Assembly: GCF_004345245.1 (NCBI RefSeq)
Contig: NZ_SLUQ01000013.1
Location: forward strand, 1-64,000
DNA length: 64,000 nt
Direction of reading: 5' to 3'
Origin: Rhizobium sp. BK251
GTDB lineage: Bacteria; Pseudomonadota; Alphaproteobacteria; Rhizobiales; Rhizobiaceae
In this document: in pieces, positions 7,768-16,974 of the stretch
Numbering within the stretch: position 1 is the stretch's first letter
Layout: the number at the start of each line of letters is the position of its first letter
Notes under the pieces: model-generated
The model's input: the letters and a program-made list of their open reading frames with translations, nothing else
Database searches by the model: none
What the model was told of the DNA's origin: nothing
Translations under genes and position numbers: made by a program

Positions 7768-7858
7768 TAGTGCGGGCTCAATGGAGCCGCACGGCCTGGT
7801 TCGCCTTCGATGCGAAGCATCTATCGGGGAGCCGGAGTTATATATAGGAGGGTGCTAG
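7768..7858 (+). promoter_or_regulatory. Structured 5' leader of rpoH
   Basis: The 165-bp gap before rpoH holds a hairpin (GTGCGgGCTC-AATG-GAGCCGCAC) near 7770-7793 and a small CTTCG-ATG-CGAAG hairpin near 7807-7819, then AGGAGGG 7 nt before the ATG. These could shape translation of the sigma factor, but I see no clear thermometer pairing to the ribosome-binding site. A TATATT near 7758 might be a -10 element; no well-spaced -35 is evident. Confidence 0.3.
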
Positions 7859-8767
7859 ATGACCCGAAATACCTTGCCGTCCATTACCGCCGGCGAAGCC
7901 GGTCTCAACCGTTATCTCGACGAAATCCGCAAATTTCCGATGCTCGAGCCGCAGGAAGAGTACATGCTCGCCAAGCGGTATGCAGAGCATGGCGACCGTC
8001 AGGCCGCGCATAAGCTCGTCACCAGCCACCTGCGCCTCGTCGCGAAGATCGCGATGGGCTATCGCGGCTACGGGCTGCCGATCGGCGAAGTCGTGTCCGA
8101 AGGTAACGTCGGCCTGATGCAGGCCGTCAAGAAGTTCGATCCGGAACGTGGCTTCCGCCTGGCAACCTATGCCATGTGGTGGATCAAGGCCTCGATCCAG
8201 GAATATATCCTTCGGTCCTGGTCGCTCGTGAAAATGGGCACGACAGCCAACCAGAAGCGGCTGTTCTTCAACCTGCGCCGCCTCAAGGGCCGTATTCAGG
8301 CGATCGATGATGGCGATCTGAAGCCCGATCAGGTGGCCGAGATCGCGCGGCGCCTGAACGTTTCCGAGGAGGAGGTCGTGTCGATGAACCGCCGCCTCTC
8401 CGGCGATGCATCGCTGAACGCGCCGATCAAGGCTTCCGAGGGCGATTCCGGCCAGTGGCAGGATTGGCTCGTGGATACCCATGACAGCCAGGAAGAAGTC
8501 CTCATCGAGCAGGACGAACTCGACACGCGCCGTCGCATGTTGGCAAAGGCGCTGTCCGTGCTGAACGAACGCGAGCGTCGCATCTTCGAAGCTCGCCGCC
8601 TGTCCGACGAGCCGGTGACGCTCGAGGACCTTTCGGCCGAGTTCGACATCAGCCGCGAGCGCGTCCGCCAGATTGAGGTCCGTGCCTTCGAGAAGGTACA
8701 GGAAGCAGTGCGCCAGGAAGCGCGCGAGCGCGCCAAGGCCGTAAGGGTCGTCGAAGCGACGCCTTGA
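7859..8767 (+). CDS. rpoH: RNA polymerase heat-shock sigma factor RpoH
   Basis: A 302-residue sigma-32-type factor that directs RNA polymerase to heat-shock and envelope or pH-stress promoters. Region 2 (SEGNVGLMQAVKKFDPERGFRL, then TYAMWWIK) and region 4 (a DISRERVRQIE helix-turn-helix near residue 265) are intact, and the RpoH-specific box QKRLFFNLRRLK sits near residues 133-144. Length and N-terminus match the RpoH1 proteins of rhizobia. It has a strong AGGAGGG ribosome-binding site and ends at a strong terminator. Rhizobia usually hold a second rpoH elsewhere. Confidence 0.95.
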   Translation: MTRNTLPSITAGEAGLNRYLDEIRKFPMLEPQEEYMLAKRYAEHGDRQAAHKLVTSHLRLVAKIAMGYRGYGLPIGEVVSEGNVGLMQAVKKFDPERGFRLATYAMWWIKASIQEYILRSWSLVKMGTTANQKRLFFNLRRLKGRIQAIDDGDLKPDQVAEIARRLNVSEEEVVSMNRRLSGDASLNAPIKASEGDSGQWQDWLVDTHDSQEEVLIEQDELDTRRRMLAKALSVLNERERRIFEARRLSDEPVTLEDLSAEFDISRERVRQIEVRAFEKVQEAVRQEARERAKAVRVVEATP

Positions 8768-8793
8768 GCTCTGATATCCGCTCCTGAACAGTC

Positions 8794-8827
8794 AAAAGGC
8801 GGGCCGCTCATCGCGGCCCGCCTTTTT
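8794..8827 (+). terminator. Rho-independent terminator of rpoH
   Basis: A perfect 10-bp stem (GGCGGGCCGC / GCGGCCCGCC, loop TCATC) followed by TTTTT. The A-run on its other side means it can also serve the convergent gene ending at 8850. Confidence 0.9.
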
Positions 8828-8849
8828 CATGTCAGTTGCCAGCGGAGAG

Positions 8850-11150
8850 CTACTGGCTGGTAGAAGTGTCGCCGAGTGCCGTCCACGCCTTGATCGCCGT
8901 ATTGAATGCTTCGACCCCGGCTGGACCCTTCTCCATCGTCAGCAGCGCGCGGCGGCCATTGCGGTACGTCACCGGAATGTCGATCCAGTTTCTCGTGCCG
9001 AGAAGATCGAGATTGGCCTTGCGGGCATCCGGATAGTCGTTGAGCGCCACCATGTAGAAGTCGTCGGTGATCTTGGCCGGCACGGCGATCAGAGCGTCAC
9101 CGCGATCCTGCTCGGTCTGCTTCATCGCGATCCGCTGGACGCTGTCGATGCTGCCGCCTTCGAAGTTTGGCGGAAGCGAGAAGACGATCTCGACGAGATG
9201 GCTTGCGGGCAGAGACGGATCGCCATTCCGCTTGAACGTGATCAGGGCGGACAGATTGCGCTCGGGCACGCTGACCTTGCCCTGGACGGTCGGTGCCGTC
9301 CGGCCGTCGTCATCGGCTTCCTGCTGTACGGACCATGTGACCGAGCCTTCGATCGCCGTCGGCGAGGACTGGCCGAGGCGCTCCTCGTAGAGGAACATCT
9401 TCTGCACCGCGCCGTTCGTCGCGGCCGAAGCCGTGGTCTGCGGAAGATCGGAGCCGTTCGTCGCCGCCGGAGCAGTCGTATCGCCCTGCGCCGGCGGTAC
9501 ATCGGCGGCTGCCACGTTCTGCTCGGAGACAGACCTGCCTTCGACTGCAGGCTGCCCGGGCACAGCGGCCGGGCCGTTGTCTATTTCCGTGCCATCCGCA
9601 AGCAGGCGCTGCGTGAACTTCGTGTCGCTGGCATTGTTGTCGAGCGCGGCCGTATCCCGCGGCGGGGTAGTTGCCGCAGGTGCGCTAGGCGCAGCCGCCG
9701 TGGGCGCCGGCGTTGCAGGTGCTGGCGTCTGGGGCGCGGGCGTAGTTGCGGCCGGCGGGGCTGCTGCCTGCTCCTCCGCTGGTGGCGTGTCGACGTTCGT
9801 CGCCTGGCGTGCCGAGCTTACGAGACCAGCCAGCATGTCATTCAGGGCATCGCGGTTCAGCCATGCGGCATATCCGCTCCCGCCGAGGATGGCGAGAACG
9901 ACGAGGATCGTCAAAATCGTCCCGATGCCGAAGCGCCGCCGCTTCGGTTCCATGCGGAAGCTCTTGCCCTGAAGCTTTGCTGCGACGAGCTGGTCGAGAT
10001 CCGGCTGCGTGGAAGCGCCTTCCTTCGTTTCGGCCGCACCCATGTCGGCCTTGCCGAATCCGGTCAGTTCCTCGACGTGGCGCCAGTCGCCTGTCGAACC
10101 TTCCTTGGATTTCGACGCATCGGCTTTTCCGTGAACGTCGGCGAAGAGATCATCATCCCCGAACTGCGCGGAAGCCGAAGCTTTCTTCGCGGGAACGGGC
10201 TCAACGGGCGGAAGGTCGTCGAAGGCCGCGGCTTCCCAGCCAAAGTTCTCCGTCGCCGCCGGCATCTTCGCGGCCACCTGCTCGTCAGCTGGCGGGATGT
10301 CGTTCGCAGGTTCCGCGGCGAGCGCAACAGTAGCGGCAGGCTTCCGGGGCTCCTCGGGCTGGGCGGGTTCCCAGCTGGACTGCGGTTCGACAGGCGTTTC
10401 CGGCGCCGGCTCGAACCAGGGCTGCTTGAAGTGAGCCGACCCGTCGGTCTGCAGCGGCTCGTCCTGCGTCCGCTCGATGAACGCGTCGCCGGATCCCTCG
10501 TAGGCGACCGGCTCCACGCCGTGATGCGCAGGCCCGTCAAAGGGATAGCGAATCTCGGCCTCTTCCTCGACGGCTTCCGCTTCGGGGTGCTGGCTGGGCG
10601 AAGCGGCAACCGGCTCGGCCGGTGCATATGCCACCGGCTCTTCGGGCTGATGAGCCTCGGCGTGGCGCCAGTCCTCCGCGGCCTCGTCGGCGGGAGCGAC
10701 TGCATGCGAAGCAGCCTCTTCATGATGGACAGGGTACGCCTCGACCGATTCGGTATCCTCGCCATGGGCGCGGACAGTCGCGTGCTCCTCGTAAACCTCT
10801 TCTGGCGCCGGCTCTACATGTTCAGGCGCCTCGTTGGCCGGCGCGTATTCCTCTACCGGCTCATAAGGAGCGGCATGGGCCTCTTCATCCGGCACGGCGG
10901 CCGGCACTTCGGCCCCAGCATCCGCCATCGGCGGCAAGGCTTCGGCGTGTTCGCCTTCGACCTCCCGGATCGCGGCTTCCAGCTTTTCCAGCTGGCGCTG
11001 CAGCATGTGCTCCGGCGGACGCGGCTTCATGCTCTCGAGCTGGCGCTGGACGGCACCGCGCGCACGCTCGTACACCTTCACCCGCATCTCGGGCGTATTT
11101 TCGGACAAGCCATCTACGGCCCGCCGGATGACTGCAACAAAATCCGCCAT
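8850..11150 (-). CDS. Large acidic, disordered single-pass membrane protein
   Basis: A 766-residue protein. Residues 1-65 are helical and basic, about 66-395 are low-complexity and rich in Glu, Ala and Pro, then a KRRRFG stop-transfer signal and one membrane helix lie near 400-430, followed by an Ala/Pro/Thr-rich periplasmic linker and a folded C-terminal domain from about 590 to the end. The positive residues before the helix put the acidic part in the cytoplasm. It sits between rpoH and purA, as do similar proteins in related rhizobia. No enzymatic motif is seen; an envelope or scaffold role is a guess. Confidence 0.75.
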   Translation of the reverse strand: MADFVAVIRRAVDGLSENTPEMRVKVYERARGAVQRQLESMKPRPPEHMLQRQLEKLEAAIREVEGEHAEALPPMADAGAEVPAAVPDEEAHAAPYEPVEEYAPANEAPEHVEPAPEEVYEEHATVRAHGEDTESVEAYPVHHEEAASHAVAPADEAAEDWRHAEAHQPEEPVAYAPAEPVAASPSQHPEAEAVEEEAEIRYPFDGPAHHGVEPVAYEGSGDAFIERTQDEPLQTDGSAHFKQPWFEPAPETPVEPQSSWEPAQPEEPRKPAATVALAAEPANDIPPADEQVAAKMPAATENFGWEAAAFDDLPPVEPVPAKKASASAQFGDDDLFADVHGKADASKSKEGSTGDWRHVEELTGFGKADMGAAETKEGASTQPDLDQLVAAKLQGKSFRMEPKRRRFGIGTILTILVVLAILGGSGYAAWLNRDALNDMLAGLVSSARQATNVDTPPAEEQAAAPPAATTPAPQTPAPATPAPTAAAPSAPAATTPPRDTAALDNNASDTKFTQRLLADGTEIDNGPAAVPGQPAVEGRSVSEQNVAAADVPPAQGDTTAPAATNGSDLPQTTASAATNGAVQKMFLYEERLGQSSPTAIEGSVTWSVQQEADDDGRTAPTVQGKVSVPERNLSALITFKRNGDPSLPASHLVEIVFSLPPNFEGGSIDSVQRIAMKQTEQDRGDALIAVPAKITDDFYMVALNDYPDARKANLDLLGTRNWIDIPVTYRNGRRALLTMEKGPAGVEAFNTAIKAWTALGDTSTSQ

Positions 11151-11210
11151 CAGTACTTTCTCTTGGCGCCCGGAATCACTCGGGCCGCATCCTTTTGGTG
11201 GTGAGCGACA

Positions 11211-12509
11211 TTAGTCCTCAAAAGGGTCGGTCACAAGTATGGTGTCGTCGCGCTCAGGGCTTGTGGAAAGAAGGGCCACAGGGGCGCCAATCAGCTCCTC
11301 CACCTGACGCACATACTTGATCGCCTGGGCTGGCAGATCGGCCCAGCGCCGCGCGCCTACCGTCGATTCCTTCCACCCTTCCAGCGTCACATATATCGGC
11401 TCGACACGAGCCTGCGCACCCTGGCTGGCAGGAAGATGATCGATCTCCTCGCCGTCGAGCTTGTAGCCGACGCAGATCTTCAGTTCATCGAGGCCATCGA
11501 GCACGTCAAGCTTGGTGAGCGCGATGCCGGTTATCCCGTTGGTCGCGACCGACTGGCGCACTAGTGCCGCGTCGAACCAGCCGCAGCGACGCTTGCGACC
11601 TGTCACCGTGCCAAACTCATGGCCCTTCTCGCCGAGGAACTGGCCGATCTCGTCCTTGAGCTCGGTGGGGAACGGGCCTTCGCCGACGCGGGTGGTGTAG
11701 GCCTTGGTGATCCCCAGGATGTAGCCGAGCGTGCCCGGGCCCATGCCGGAGCCGGCGGATGCCTGTCCGGCCACCGTGTTGGACGAGGTCACGAAGGGAT
11801 AGGTGCCGTGGTCGATATCGAGCAGCGAGCCCTGCGCGCCCTCGAAGAGGATGCGCGCGCCCTTGCGGCGCTCCTTGTCGAGCAGTTCCCAGACCGTCTC
11901 GCGGAAAGGCAGAACGCGATCGGCAACCGATGTCAGTTCCTGCATGATCGCATCGTGGGACACTTCGTTGACGCCCAGGCCGCGGCGCAGTGCGTTGTGG
12001 TGCGTAAGGATGCGGTCGACCTTGCCCGGCAGCGTGTCCAGGTCGGCGAGGTCCATGACGCGGATCGCACGGCGGCCGACCTTGTCCTCATAGGCCGGAC
12101 CGATACCGCGGCGCGTGGTGCCGATCTTGGTGCCGCTGTTGGAGGCAGCGTCCTCGCGCAACGCGTCGAGCTCCCGGTGCAGCGACAGGATGAGAGTCGC
12201 GTTGTCGGCGATTCGCAGGTTCTCCGGCGAGATGACGACTCCCTGACCCCCAAGCTTGTCGATCTCGGCGATCAGCGCATGCGGATCGACGACGACGCCG
12301 TTGCCGATCACCGCCATCTTGCCGGGGCGCACGACGCCCGAAGGCAGCAACGACAGCTTGTAGCTGGTTCCATCAATGACAAGCGTATGGCCGGCATTGT
12401 GTCCGCCCTGGAAGCGAACCACGATATCGGCGCGTTCCGAAAGCCAGTCGACAATCTTGCCCTTGCCTTCATCGCCCCACTGCGAACCGACCACTACGAC
12501 ATTCGTCAT
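11211..12509 (-). CDS. purA: Adenylosuccinate synthetase
   Basis: Joins IMP and aspartate using GTP, the first committed step to AMP. The N-terminal GSQWGDEGKGKIVDWL motif (residues 8-23) holds the catalytic Asp and the P-loop, and GHNAGHT follows with the catalytic His. The 432-residue length is normal. The start at 12509 is chosen because homologues begin MTNVVVVGSQWGDEGKG; an upstream ATG at 12563 would add 18 atypical residues. It stands as a single gene between the disordered membrane protein and a divergent transporter. Confidence 0.97.
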   Translation of the reverse strand: MTNVVVVGSQWGDEGKGKIVDWLSERADIVVRFQGGHNAGHTLVIDGTSYKLSLLPSGVVRPGKMAVIGNGVVVDPHALIAEIDKLGGQGVVISPENLRIADNATLILSLHRELDALREDAASNSGTKIGTTRRGIGPAYEDKVGRRAIRVMDLADLDTLPGKVDRILTHHNALRRGLGVNEVSHDAIMQELTSVADRVLPFRETVWELLDKERRKGARILFEGAQGSLLDIDHGTYPFVTSSNTVAGQASAGSGMGPGTLGYILGITKAYTTRVGEGPFPTELKDEIGQFLGEKGHEFGTVTGRKRRCGWFDAALVRQSVATNGITGIALTKLDVLDGLDELKICVGYKLDGEEIDHLPASQGAQARVEPIYVTLEGWKESTVGARRWADLPAQAIKYVRQVEELIGAPVALLSTSPERDDTILVTDPFED

Positions 12510-12713
12510 CTCAGTATTCCCGTTCTTGCGCAGACTGCCCGCGCTGTTCACAAACCCGCGCATCTATAATGGTTTGTTTTTTGGAAATCGACCCTGTTGT
12601 CACTCCAGATTCGGCTTTTTGCGTGACAGATCGGGTTGCGCAGCGCTATTGGGCGGAGGAGAGACGCCACAGCCCCCTCCAGGCCGCCGCAGTACGAGTA
12701 TCCAGCCTTGCAG

Positions 12714-13622
12714 ATGACAGCCTATATCTCCCTCATCATCGCCACTCTTTGCTGGGGCGGCAACGCTGTTGCCGGCAAGCTCGCGGTGGGTCACGTGAGC
12801 CCGATGTTCCTCACCTTCTGGCGATGGTTCTTCGCGGTCGCGATCATTGTGGTCATTTCCCTGCCGCAGCTGAAAAAAGACTGGCCGGTGGTGCGCAAGC
12901 ACCTGCCCATCCTCTTATTCTTCGGCGTCGTCGGCTATACCGGCTTCAATGCGATGCTTTATTCGGCACTGCAATACACGAGCGCCATCAACGCGGCGAT
13001 CGAGCAGGCAGGCATTCCCATGCTCATATTCCTCCTCAATTTCCTGCTCTTCCGCGCGGGCGTCTCGTTGGCGCAGATGGTCGGCTTTTCGCTGACGCTC
13101 GTCGGCGTCGCGCTGACCGCGGCCCACGGGGATTTCGCGACCCTCCTGCAGTTGACGCTCAACTTCGGCGACGGCCTGATGCTGCTCGCCGTCATCGCCT
13201 ATTCGGTCTACACGATTTCGCTGCGCTGGAAGCCGGCGATTCACTGGAAGAGCCTGATGGCGATTCCCGCGCTGGGCGCGCTTCTCGGTTCGATCCCGCT
13301 CGTCTTCTGGGAAGCATCGAATGACGCCTTGATCTGGCCGGACAGCTACGGCTGGACGATCACGCTCTTCACGGCGCTTTTCCCATCGCTCGTCGCCCAG
13401 ATCCTCTATATCCGCGGCGTCGAGATCATCGGCGCGAACCGGGCCGGCCTCTTTATCAACCTCGTCCCCGTGTTCGGCACACTGCTTTCGGTTATCCTCA
13501 TCGGCGAAACGCTGCATGTCTTCCACATTGTCGCGCTCGCCCTGACCCTCGGCGGCATCGCCATCGCCGAGAAGGGCCGGCCGCCGGTCGTGGCGGTGAA
13601 GAAGCCGGCCGCGGCCGAATAG
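12714..13622 (+). CDS. DMT-superfamily EamA transporter
   Basis: A 302-residue inner-membrane protein with about ten transmembrane helices arranged as two EamA repeats; the start of the first repeat shows the typical LIIATLCWGGNAVAGKLA. Members export amino acids, nucleobases or other metabolites. The ATG at 12714 begins directly at the first helix; no good ribosome-binding site is seen. Divergent from purA and convergent with the acetyltransferase gene, so apparently monocistronic. Substrate unknown. Confidence 0.85.
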   Translation: MTAYISLIIATLCWGGNAVAGKLAVGHVSPMFLTFWRWFFAVAIIVVISLPQLKKDWPVVRKHLPILLFFGVVGYTGFNAMLYSALQYTSAINAAIEQAGIPMLIFLLNFLLFRAGVSLAQMVGFSLTLVGVALTAAHGDFATLLQLTLNFGDGLMLLAVIAYSVYTISLRWKPAIHWKSLMAIPALGALLGSIPLVFWEASNDALIWPDSYGWTITLFTALFPSLVAQILYIRGVEIIGANRAGLFINLVPVFGTLLSVILIGETLHVFHIVALALTLGGIAIAEKGRPPVVAVKKPAAAE

Positions 13623-13628
13623 AGAGCT

Positions 13629-14477
13629 TCAGCCCAGTTCCAGCGTGGTAGTGCCGAAAACCCGTTCGAGCGGAATAGCCGGCGCCGGTCCCCGATACAT
13701 GCGGGCAGTCTCGAAACCGGGCTCGAGACCGAGTGCCGCCACCAACCGGACCGCTTCGTCATTCTCTGCAGGCACGTCGATGTAGACCCGCTGGCCTTTT
13801 GCCTCCCGCAGCAGCGTTCCGATCAGCGCTTCCGCAGCCTGCCTGTCATCGGCGAAAAGCGGGCCGATCTTGAAGCCTTCGAAGCATCGCCGGATCGTTC
13901 CATAGCCGCGAATGCCGGCCTCGCCCCGCACGACGAAGGTGCGGCGCTTTTCCTGCGACCCGCACCACTCAGTAAGAAACGATGCACGCATCGCCGGGAA
14001 TATGCCGGCATCGTAGTGGCTGATCTCGTCGAGCAGCTCAGCCGAGACCGGCAGCACATCGGCTCCGGCCTGCGACGGGTTGGCGACAATGCCTCCATAG
14101 CGCATGGTTCGGTACGCCACCTCGAAGCCGGCCCGCCGGTAGTCGGACTGCCGCTCCACCACTCCATCGAGACCAACCGTCCGCCCTGCAGCCGAAGCCA
14201 TTCCGGCGTCCCAGACCGCCTTGCCATGGCCCTTGCCGCGAAACTCCGGGTGGACGATGTAGAGCCCGACAAAGGCAAAGCTGTCGCCATATTTGACAAC
14301 GGATATGCAGGCGACCGGCACCTCGCCGATCGTGCCGACAAGGAAGCCCGAGGGATCTGCCGCATGAAAGGCGTGCGCGTCGTCGAGGCCGGGATTCCAG
14401 CCCTCCTGCCTTGCCCATTCCAGCGCGAGTTCGAGTTCGCCCGGACGCATGGTGCGGATGGAAAGTGCCGAATTCAT
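13629..14477 (-). CDS. GNAT-family N-acetyltransferase, two-domain type
   Basis: A 282-residue protein with an N-terminal GNAT acetyltransferase domain; the acetyl-CoA loop is seen as HPEFRGKGHGKAVWD near residue 80. A second half from about residue 150 resembles the YitH/HolE-type C-terminal acetyltransferase-like domain. The ATG at 14477 is chosen for its AGGAAG ribosome-binding site and because homologues begin at this point. The substrate, probably a small amine, cannot be told. Confidence 0.85.
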   Translation of the reverse strand: MNSALSIRTMRPGELELALEWARQEGWNPGLDDAHAFHAADPSGFLVGTIGEVPVACISVVKYGDSFAFVGLYIVHPEFRGKGHGKAVWDAGMASAAGRTVGLDGVVERQSDYRRAGFEVAYRTMRYGGIVANPSQAGADVLPVSAELLDEISHYDAGIFPAMRASFLTEWCGSQEKRRTFVVRGEAGIRGYGTIRRCFEGFKIGPLFADDRQAAEALIGTLLREAKGQRVYIDVPAENDEAVRLVAALGLEPGFETARMYRGPAPAIPLERVFGTTTLELG

Positions 14478-14712
14478 GCAGACTTCCTGATTTAGCCGCA
14501 CTTGCGGGAATACATCATGGGTGAGCAAAGCATCTGGACAGGCTGCACGCGGAGTTGACGCCGGCAATGAGCCGGGCGAGCGCGCCAGAGGAAATTCTCT
14601 AGCAGACCGCGCGTCACAATCATCGATCATGAAACGGCGATGCAGCAATCTCAAGCGTTATCACGCGAGCCAGGTCCATTGCGACGGTCGAAGATGCTGC
14701 CGCAAGAGGACT

Positions 14713-15051
14713 TCAGTCGCTCGCGAGCTCGGCGGTTCTCGCACGGTTTGCGTCGTCGCCGAAGCTGCAAAGACCGTCGCTGACTGCCGCACCGATGGAA
14801 AGAAGCAAGCTGTGCTTCTCGAATGTGAGATCCAGGATCGCCTTTTCTGCATCGCTCTCGCGTCGCAGAAGAACCGGCATCTCCGGTCGCACAAAGCCGA
14901 TGCGTGTCAGCTCTGCCTCGTCCTCCGGCATCTCGACTGCGAGCGCGGCGAATTCCCGCGCATAGCCACCGGGTCCGAAAGCGAGCGCCGGCTGCGCGCC
15001 TGCCATGGCTGCAAGCGCCATCAGAATGGCCTTGATCGATTTTGCGGTCAT
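14713..15051 (-). CDS. Small periplasmic hypothetical protein
   Basis: A 112-residue protein with a clear signal peptide (AILMALAAMAGAQPALA, cleavage near residue 24). The mature part is acidic and has one Cys. No family is recognised. The start at 15051 places the signal peptide at the N-terminus; the upstream ATG at 15084 would add a very basic stretch. It lies alone in a loosely packed part of the window. Confidence 0.6.
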   Translation of the reverse strand: MTAKSIKAILMALAAMAGAQPALAFGPGGYAREFAALAVEMPEDEAELTRIGFVRPEMPVLLRRESDAEKAILDLTFEKHSLLLSIGAAVSDGLCSFGDDANRARTAELASD

Positions 15052-15245
15052 GTCCCTGTCCCGTCTCTGTCCTTGGCGCCGCATTTCGAACGGCGTCCGC
15101 TTGCGATCCTCTTTAGGGCCTGACGAGATCAGCAGCCCTGTCCGACCACGCTCGCCAATGGATCACACGCTACACGACAGGGTTTTCAGGGCTTTTAAGT
15201 CGATGGATACAATTTTAGCAAAGTACGATTTTCTTCCCGGCCCAT

Positions 15246-16139
15246 TCAAATGGCCTCCGTTGCAGCGGGGGCGCGGTTCTTGCGGAACTCGAGAAGGATG
15301 TGGCCGAAGAGAGCGGCAAGCACGATCGGCCCGCCGACCAAGGTCGCGGGCGCCGGTTGCTCGTTGATGAAGAGCCAGACCCAGAGCGGCGTCAGCGGCA
15401 CCTCGAGAGCCGTGATCAGGCTCGCCTCGGCAGCCGGGATCAGCCGCGAACCGAAGGTGTAGAGGCTGAGGCCCATCGCGTTCTGGACGATGCCGAAGGC
15501 AAGGATGAGGCCGATGTCTCTTCCCGACACCTCCATCGGCGCGGCAAACCAGAAAGTCACGAGCGAACAGAGCCAGGCAGAGGCCGCCATCGCCGGCAGC
15601 ATGGGCACCTCGCGGTGCTGCCGCATCACCGTCGCAAGGCCGGCCACCGTCAGCGTCATGACGACCGCAAGCCCCTTGCCGAGCCAGCCGCCGCCGCTCT
15701 GCTCTCCCGTCAGCATCACCAGAACGCCGGCAAAAGCCACGGCGCTGGCAATGAGCGTCGTTCGGCCTGGCCGCTCTCCGATCATCAGATAGGCGACGCC
15801 CGCCGTGACGAAAGGCACCGTCGCATAGATCATCAGCGCATCCGCGACGGAGGTGTAGTAGATGGAGCCGATGCCGCTGATCATGCTCGCCGTGGATAGC
15901 ACGGTTACCGCGAAAGACGGGCCTCGCATCCGCCGGATGATCCGCCAGGCACGATCACGTTCAAGATAGAAAAACAGCAGAAAGACGCCGCTGCCGGAGA
16001 CCAGGCCGCGCCAGAAGAGGATCGTCATCAGGTCGGCGTTGATCGAGCGCACGAAGATGCCGGATGAAGACCAGGCGAGTGCCGACAGCGCCACATATGC
16101 GACACCGAGGCGATATTGCTTCTGCTCGGTGAGCGTCAC
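15246..16139 (-). CDS. DMT-superfamily EamA transporter
   Basis: A 297-residue membrane protein with about ten helices in two EamA repeats (first repeat VAYVALSALAWSSSGIFVRSI, second near LIPAAEASLITALEVPLTPLWVW). It differs from the other EamA protein in the window and is not a recent copy. Probably an exporter of small metabolites. A terminator for the neighbouring operon lies upstream of it, so it seems to have its own promoter in 16140-16250. Confidence 0.85.
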   Translation of the reverse strand: MTLTEQKQYRLGVAYVALSALAWSSSGIFVRSINADLMTILFWRGLVSGSGVFLLFFYLERDRAWRIIRRMRGPSFAVTVLSTASMISGIGSIYYTSVADALMIYATVPFVTAGVAYLMIGERPGRTTLIASAVAFAGVLVMLTGEQSGGGWLGKGLAVVMTLTVAGLATVMRQHREVPMLPAMAASAWLCSLVTFWFAAPMEVSGRDIGLILAFGIVQNAMGLSLYTFGSRLIPAAEASLITALEVPLTPLWVWLFINEQPAPATLVGGPIVLAALFGHILLEFRKNRAPAATEAI

Positions 16140-16258
16140 TGCGAATCTTCCCCCATTCGAAGCAGATCGTTATCGCCGGCGAGAACCGCTCACAAGGCGT
16201 TCCAACGCCCTTTGGCGTCGGAATTCATAAATGTCGCCACGGTTGCAATCCGGCCACG

Positions 16259-16291
16259 AAAACGCCGGCGCGAAGGGCACACCGCGCCGGC
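16259..16291 (-). terminator. Rho-independent terminator of the hydrolase-dioxygenase operon
   Basis: A perfect 9-bp stem (GCCGGCGCG / CGCGCCGGC, 10-nt loop) followed on the minus strand by GTTTTC. It lies 57 bp past the stop of the hydrolase gene. Confidence 0.7.
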
Positions 16292-16347
16292 GCCTGCCGA
16301 GGGAAGCGAAGGGGGGAAGCTCCGATCGGCGAGGCAAGGAATCTACT

Positions 16348-16965
16348 TCACGCGTAGGGCGCGAACAGCTTGCGGACTGCCTCTATTTCATTGGGCCGTA
16401 TGTCATGGCCGCCGGGATGCCATTCGACCGAGACATCGGCCTTCTGGTGCTCGAAATAATCCGCGAGAGCCTGCGTCAAGGGCACCGGGCAGATTGGATC
16501 GCGTTCACCCGCAGTGATCAGCACCTGGCGCCCTTCGAGGGCAGCATTGTCCTTCGGTCGGAAGGGAATGAGCGGATGCATCAGCACCGAAGCGTCGAAG
16601 AGATCGCCATGCTCGATGACGACGTTCGCCAGGATGTTCGCGCCGTTGGAAAAGCCGAGGCCGAGCACCTTGCTTGCCCCGTGCTCGCTCGCAAGAGCCT
16701 TCACATAGGCCGCCATCTTGGCAGTCGCCCGCTCGAGGTCGGCCATGTCATAGACCCCCTCGCCGGTACGACGGAAGAAGCGCGCAGCGCCATATTCCGA
16801 AACGTCGCCGCGTGGCGATACGATCGTCGCCTCGGGCAGGAGGCGGCTACCGAAATCGAAGAACTGGTTCTCGTCGCCGCCCGTACCGTGGAAGACGAAG
16901 AGAATGGGCTTTCCGGGTGCACCGGCCCTAAGCCGGTGCACATAGCTGTTGTCGGTCATGGTCAT
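16348..16965 (-). CDS. Phospholipase/carboxylesterase-type alpha/beta hydrolase (MhqD-like)
   Basis: A 205-residue serine hydrolase: oxyanion HGTGGDENQF at about 26-35, nucleophile elbow GFSNGA near 102-107, Asp in AGERDPICP and catalytic His in HPGGHD. The gene follows a VOC ring-cleaving dioxygenase with 9 bp between them. This pairing is the same as the mhqD-mhqO arrangement linked to quinone/hydroquinone resistance in Bacillus, so a role in hydrolysing a ring-cleavage product is likely. No MhqR-type regulator is adjacent. Confidence 0.85.
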   Translation of the reverse strand: MTMTDNSYVHRLRAGAPGKPILFVFHGTGGDENQFFDFGSRLLPEATIVSPRGDVSEYGAARFFRRTGEGVYDMADLERATAKMAAYVKALASEHGASKVLGLGFSNGANILANVVIEHGDLFDASVLMHPLIPFRPKDNAALEGRQVLITAGERDPICPVPLTQALADYFEHQKADVSVEWHPGGHDIRPNEIEAVRKLFAPYA

Positions 16966-16974
16966 GGCTCCCGC

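Noticed and set aside
7694..7858. RNA thermometer in the rpoH leader
   Set aside because: Hairpins are present but none clearly pairs with the ribosome-binding site by eye; a folding calculation showing melting of such a pairing would be needed.
8829..11204. Very long open frame (about 790 codons) on the plus strand opposite the disordered membrane protein
   Set aside because: It mirrors the minus-strand gene, has an Arg-rich composition typical of antisense frames in high-GC DNA, and has no domain pattern or ribosome-binding site.
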